In this document: positions 61,340 to 64,000 of the stretch, piece by piece
Position numbering within the stretch: the first letter of the stretch is position 1
Layout: every line of letters starts with the position of its first letter
Assembly: GCA_029961685.1 (NCBI GenBank)
Contig: JARWKL010000012.1
Span: 24,165,227 to 24,229,226 of the forward strand
Length of the DNA: 64,000 nt
Direction of reading: 5' to 3'
Source of the DNA: Aristolochia californica
Lineage: Eukaryota; Streptophyta; Magnoliopsida; Piperales; Aristolochiaceae
Notes under the pieces: model-generated
The model's input: only the letters and a program-made list of their open reading frames with translations
Databases searched by the model: none
What the model was told of the DNA's origin: nothing
Translations under genes and position numbers: made by a program

Positions 61340-62530
61340 TCCTCAATCAATTAAGGATTATAAAAACTGATTCTCAATCAATTAAGGATCATTGCCCTGT
61401 TTAGGGTCTTCCATCACAGGAGCTAATTAAGCTCAATCACAGGAGCTAATTAGGCTCAATCATTCCTTGTATGTAGATTTACAATATCTTGTAATCAATT
61501 GTAAATCCCTGTAATTAGGGATATCACTCCTATAAATTAATGAAAGCATGGCACCCCAAAGTGTGGTGAATTTTTTAATCATTCTTCTCATTCAGATACT
61601 CGAGACTCAAGCCTCTCGTTCTGAGCTTGTAAAGATTCTATCTTAAGTGTGAAGAATTTAGCTTCCACGGTATTTATCTTCAATCTATTTTCTAACTCTC
61701 GCACAGCCGACTCCTGTTCTCTGAGACCATACAGCAACTAGATTTCTAAATTTCTCTCCCTCTCACCAAGGACTCTAACCATGCTACGGAGGTTAATAAC
61801 TTCTTGCTTGACTGGATCACAGACGAGTTTGCTCTTCTGCGCAAAGACATCCACTTCGGGAGTTGTCGGTGAAATACAAGTTGATTCAAAATCTTTGTGC
61901 ACAAGATCATTGAATTCTGGCAAGAGGAGATTCTCTTCACCACCAGAAGTTTTACTGGAAGAAGAGAGTCCAATTATTGCAGGCTCAAAAGCCGTCCTGG
62001 GACTTTCTTCCTGTAAAAAGAAATAGTACATGGCTTCAGAAAGAGTATATACATAGCAGAAAATAAATTTAAATTTCACACAAATAAGTTCAGGTAAACT
62101 GCAATATTTAACCAATAGCAGAAAAAAATTATAAATTGAAGAACCGAAAATGAAAGACGTAATATGCTCTCAAAAAATGAAGCTTAGGGATATAACTTTT
62201 TATAAGAGAACGGACAGTAAATGGCTGTAAGATGAGATACAAACTTTCTCAGGCGGAATGGAGTATTTTATTTCCTTTAGCCCAGTTGCTCCAACGACCT
62301 TCCCACCTAAACAAAACCAGTGTGATCATTCTGGACCAAGCGCACGAACAGAAAAATGGAATGACGGCGGAGGAAACGAAGATTACACAGATACCTGAGG
62401 GCGGAGGAAGGGATGAGAAGCGTCTCTTGCTTCTGAGATGAGTGTAGAAATAACCTGCAACCGTAAGAGCTAAAGAAACACCCAATTTCAAGAAGATGGG
62501 TCTCATCATCTCACTCTCGATTCGCAACAT

Positions 62531-63475
62531 CGTCTTCTCTTTTCTCTCCCAGCTGATATCAAATTCGATATGAAAACAACAGAAGGGTCCATCCCACCCC
62601 TTTTTATCTTCTTCATCAAACTCATGACCTCCTCTTCCTCCTCTTCCCCCGTCGACATTCACATGAGTAATCGCTTTGGTTCCTACCAAAAAAGTAAACA
62701 CTTCCCACGATTCGTCTGTCAGGAGTCACAAAAACAAATCGGAGTATAACATCAACCACAACCACATCCCTGAGAGTTTAAACCGAATTAAACCGAACTC
62801 AGAAAATTTCTTTATTGCTTCCCCGACGAAGCAATGGGAAAAACAAGAGCAAACACCGAGCAATTCTCTGATACACGAGACACGTTTCGATTCTCATCCA
62901 AAAAGATGTTTAGGTGGGAGAAGAGGTACCCATTTCTTCCGTTTTCGTTGAAAGCGTGTGACAAAGGAGGTTTAATATTTATTTATGGCAGACGTATCGA
63001 TTGAAATTTCTATTTTCTTTCTGTCAAGAACAACTCATAATCAAGTAAAAATTATTTATTCTATAATAATATTATCACCATCGGCGTAGGTTTATGATAT
63101 TTGAAAAATTATAGAAAAATATAAATAAAAGTATTTGTTTGATCAAATTTTTATTTGATGATGAAAAAGTATTATTCAATTTACTTTTCTATTACTCCGA
63201 CTTGGAGAATAATGAATCCACAAGACTTAAACTAGAGAAAGCTTATTAAAAAATTAGTAAAAAAATAAATTTCCGATCACATTATTTTGGAGAGGACGGT
63301 CTCTAAGGTTGATCCGCTGCTGATCTGTGGCGGCACGCGAACTGATCCTCTCCATGCCGCCATGCTTATTTTTCAGTCTCCATTTAGACTTTTGAATCCC
63401 ATCTCTTCAGTTATCTTGTTTGAATCAATCAACTCTTTTCAGTGCCGTGACGCTCCTTTTTCCAAACAGATCCAT
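62531..63475. other. Intergenic DNA between the CHUP1-like remnant and the cysteine-rich peptide gene
   Basis: It includes the former CHUP1-like promoter side and the upstream region of the peptide gene. No further gene was recognised. Confidence 0.5.
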
Positions 63476-63483
63476 TATATAAA
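63476..63483 (+). promoter_or_regulatory. TATA box of the cysteine-rich peptide gene
   Basis: TATATAAA, 104 bases before the start codon; predicted leader about 75 nt. Confidence 0.65.
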
Positions 63484-63586
63484 GACGAGAAGCAAACGGG
63501 ACTCTTCATCCCCTGCTCAACTGCTCAACTCCTCGCTTCCGCATCTCTTCTTCGTTCCGTTCTCATCCTATAACAAGGGGAAAACA

Positions 63587-63907
63587 ATGGCCGGTAAATC
63601 AGTGGCTTGCATGGTGTTCACCCTCCTCGTCATCTCCATGGTCTCTTCTTCCATTCCTTCTGAGGCAGCTCGCTCGGTTCAAGGTTACTGATCGTTCTCC
63701 TCTGTCTTTCCGCTTTTGAACCTATCTGTAGACTTACGACTCCCATTACTAATAATTTCTTCTGTTTTTTGGATATAACTTGTTACAGACGTCAGCTTAA
63801 CGGAAGCAACTGGGCCCATTTGCCCTGCATGTGTTTGCTGCGACCCTCCCGTCGGAGAGCCCTGCTGTGAATGTTGTACTGACCCAATCGATACAGAAGC
63901 CAATTAG
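63587..63907 (+). CDS. Small secreted cysteine-rich peptide
   Basis: Two exons, 63587-63683 and 63789-63907, with a GT-AG intron (phase 1) predict 71 residues. The start has a good context (acaATGGcc). Residues 1 to about 27 form a signal peptide (hydrophobic CMVFTLLVISMV, then SEAA before the likely cleavage), so the product enters the secretory pathway. The short mature part contains eight cysteines in CPACVCC and EPCCECC clusters between Pro/Gly-rich spacers and ends with an acidic tail. Similar small CPACVCC-type proteins of unknown role are annotated in many plants, often as putative membrane or transmembrane proteins; metal binding or disulfide-linked signalling are possible, but neither is shown. 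A polyadenylation signal AATAAA lies at 63960-63965. Confidence 0.8.
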
Positions 63908-63959
63908 CCGTGATTTCGATCTGTAACCATGATTCGTTTCATGTAGCAGTTTGTGGGTA

Positions 63960-63965
63960 AATAAA
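63960..63965 (+). terminator. Polyadenylation signal of the peptide gene
   Basis: AATAAA, 53 bases after the stop codon, matches the usual plant near-upstream element. Confidence 0.55.
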
Positions 63966-64000
63966 GCGGATGTGATCGCTCTGTAGCATTAATTGTCTGT

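Larger units (their letters stand above)
56814..61590 (+). mobile_element. Ty1/Copia LTR retrotransposon, young
   Basis: Both LTRs are 279 bp (56814-57092 and 61312-61590) and differ at one base that I can see. Perfect 5-base target duplications ttcag flank the element (56809-56813 and 61591-61595). The primer-binding site TGGTATCAGAGC starts at 57093. The order protease, integrase, reverse transcriptase, RNase H defines Copia. It is inserted in the opposite orientation into an exon of the CHUP1-like gene. Confidence 0.97.
55683..62530 (-). pseudogene. CHUP1-like (actin-binding, AR791-type) gene, disrupted
   Basis: Relatives have an N-terminal membrane anchor, a long coiled coil and a conserved C-terminal motif; CHUP1 itself ties chloroplasts to actin. 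Exon 1 is 62395-62530 (IESEMMRPIFLKLGVSLALT anchor); exon 2 is 62245-62306; exon 3 starts at 62010 and runs to 61591, where a Copia element interrupts it, and continues from 56813. The last exon is 55683-56174, with EKLVYLRWVNACLRYEVRNC and PKSELKAKQLILEYA, diagnostic of the family. Three lesions are visible: an in-frame TAG at about 61741-61743 where relatives have Gln (with two residues missing just after), the 4.8-kb Copia insertion in coding sequence, and a frame shift near 56708. The reading frame is otherwise continuous across the insertion point. It is most likely a recent pseudogene; splice borders between 56480 and 56174 are unclear. Confidence 0.85.

Noticed and set aside
1..64000. 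CRISPR arrays, operons, bacterial-type systems, tRNA or rRNA genes
   Set aside because: The DNA is plant nuclear: introns, TATA boxes and LTR elements throughout; no regular spacer-repeat array or cloverleaf sequence was seen. The TGGTATCAGAGC stretches are retroelement primer sites, not tRNA genes.

Overview
The window is nuclear DNA of a flowering plant. The evidence is GT-AG introns in nearly every gene, plant-type proteins (plant AMP deaminase with an N-terminal membrane anchor, h-type thioredoxins, an NPF2 transporter, a CHUP1-like protein, a CYP88/CYP729-like P450), TATA boxes, Copia-type retrotransposons and hAT-, Harbinger- and Mutator-like DNA elements. The exact lineage cannot be fixed from the sequence. 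More than half of the window is mobile or duplicated DNA.

Layout. 1-599 (-): 5' part of the small-subunit ribonucleotide reductase gene, with an E2F-type site upstream. 1720-8384: a hAT-like element carrying nested Harbinger-like and LTR elements. 8076-19598 and 19599-33260: two copies of a tandem duplication. The right copy holds thioredoxin B (20377-20944) and the 3' half of the AMP deaminase gene. The left copy holds thioredoxin A (11209-11796) and a broken piece of AMP deaminase (17463-19598), has lost two internal segments, and has gained two hAT-like elements. 21667-37324 (-): complete AMP deaminase gene, 19 coding exons, with a non-coding LTR element in its largest intron. 37749-38988: a fourth hAT-like element. 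39769 to about 41037: a Harbinger-like relative. About 41206-41923 (+): candidate small gene. 44414-47238 (-): nitrate/peptide-family transporter (NPF2-like), four exons. 48845-50286: long-TIR Mutator-like element. 50288 to about 53120: truncated LTR element. 53160-55159 (+): P450 pseudogene. 55683-62530 (-): CHUP1-like pseudogene split by a young Copia element (56814-61590). 63587-63907 (+): secreted cysteine-rich peptide.

The genes are independent single-copy-style plant genes, not an operon-like pathway: nucleotide metabolism (RNR2, AMPD), redox (two thioredoxins), transport (NPF) and a small secreted peptide. The main story is structural. A tandem duplication of about 13.6 kb bred a second thioredoxin with an altered active site (WCAPC instead of WCGPC) and an altered TATA box. 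Repeated transposon insertions, many with readable target-site duplications, let the order of events be reconstructed. No tRNA, rRNA or CRISPR was seen.
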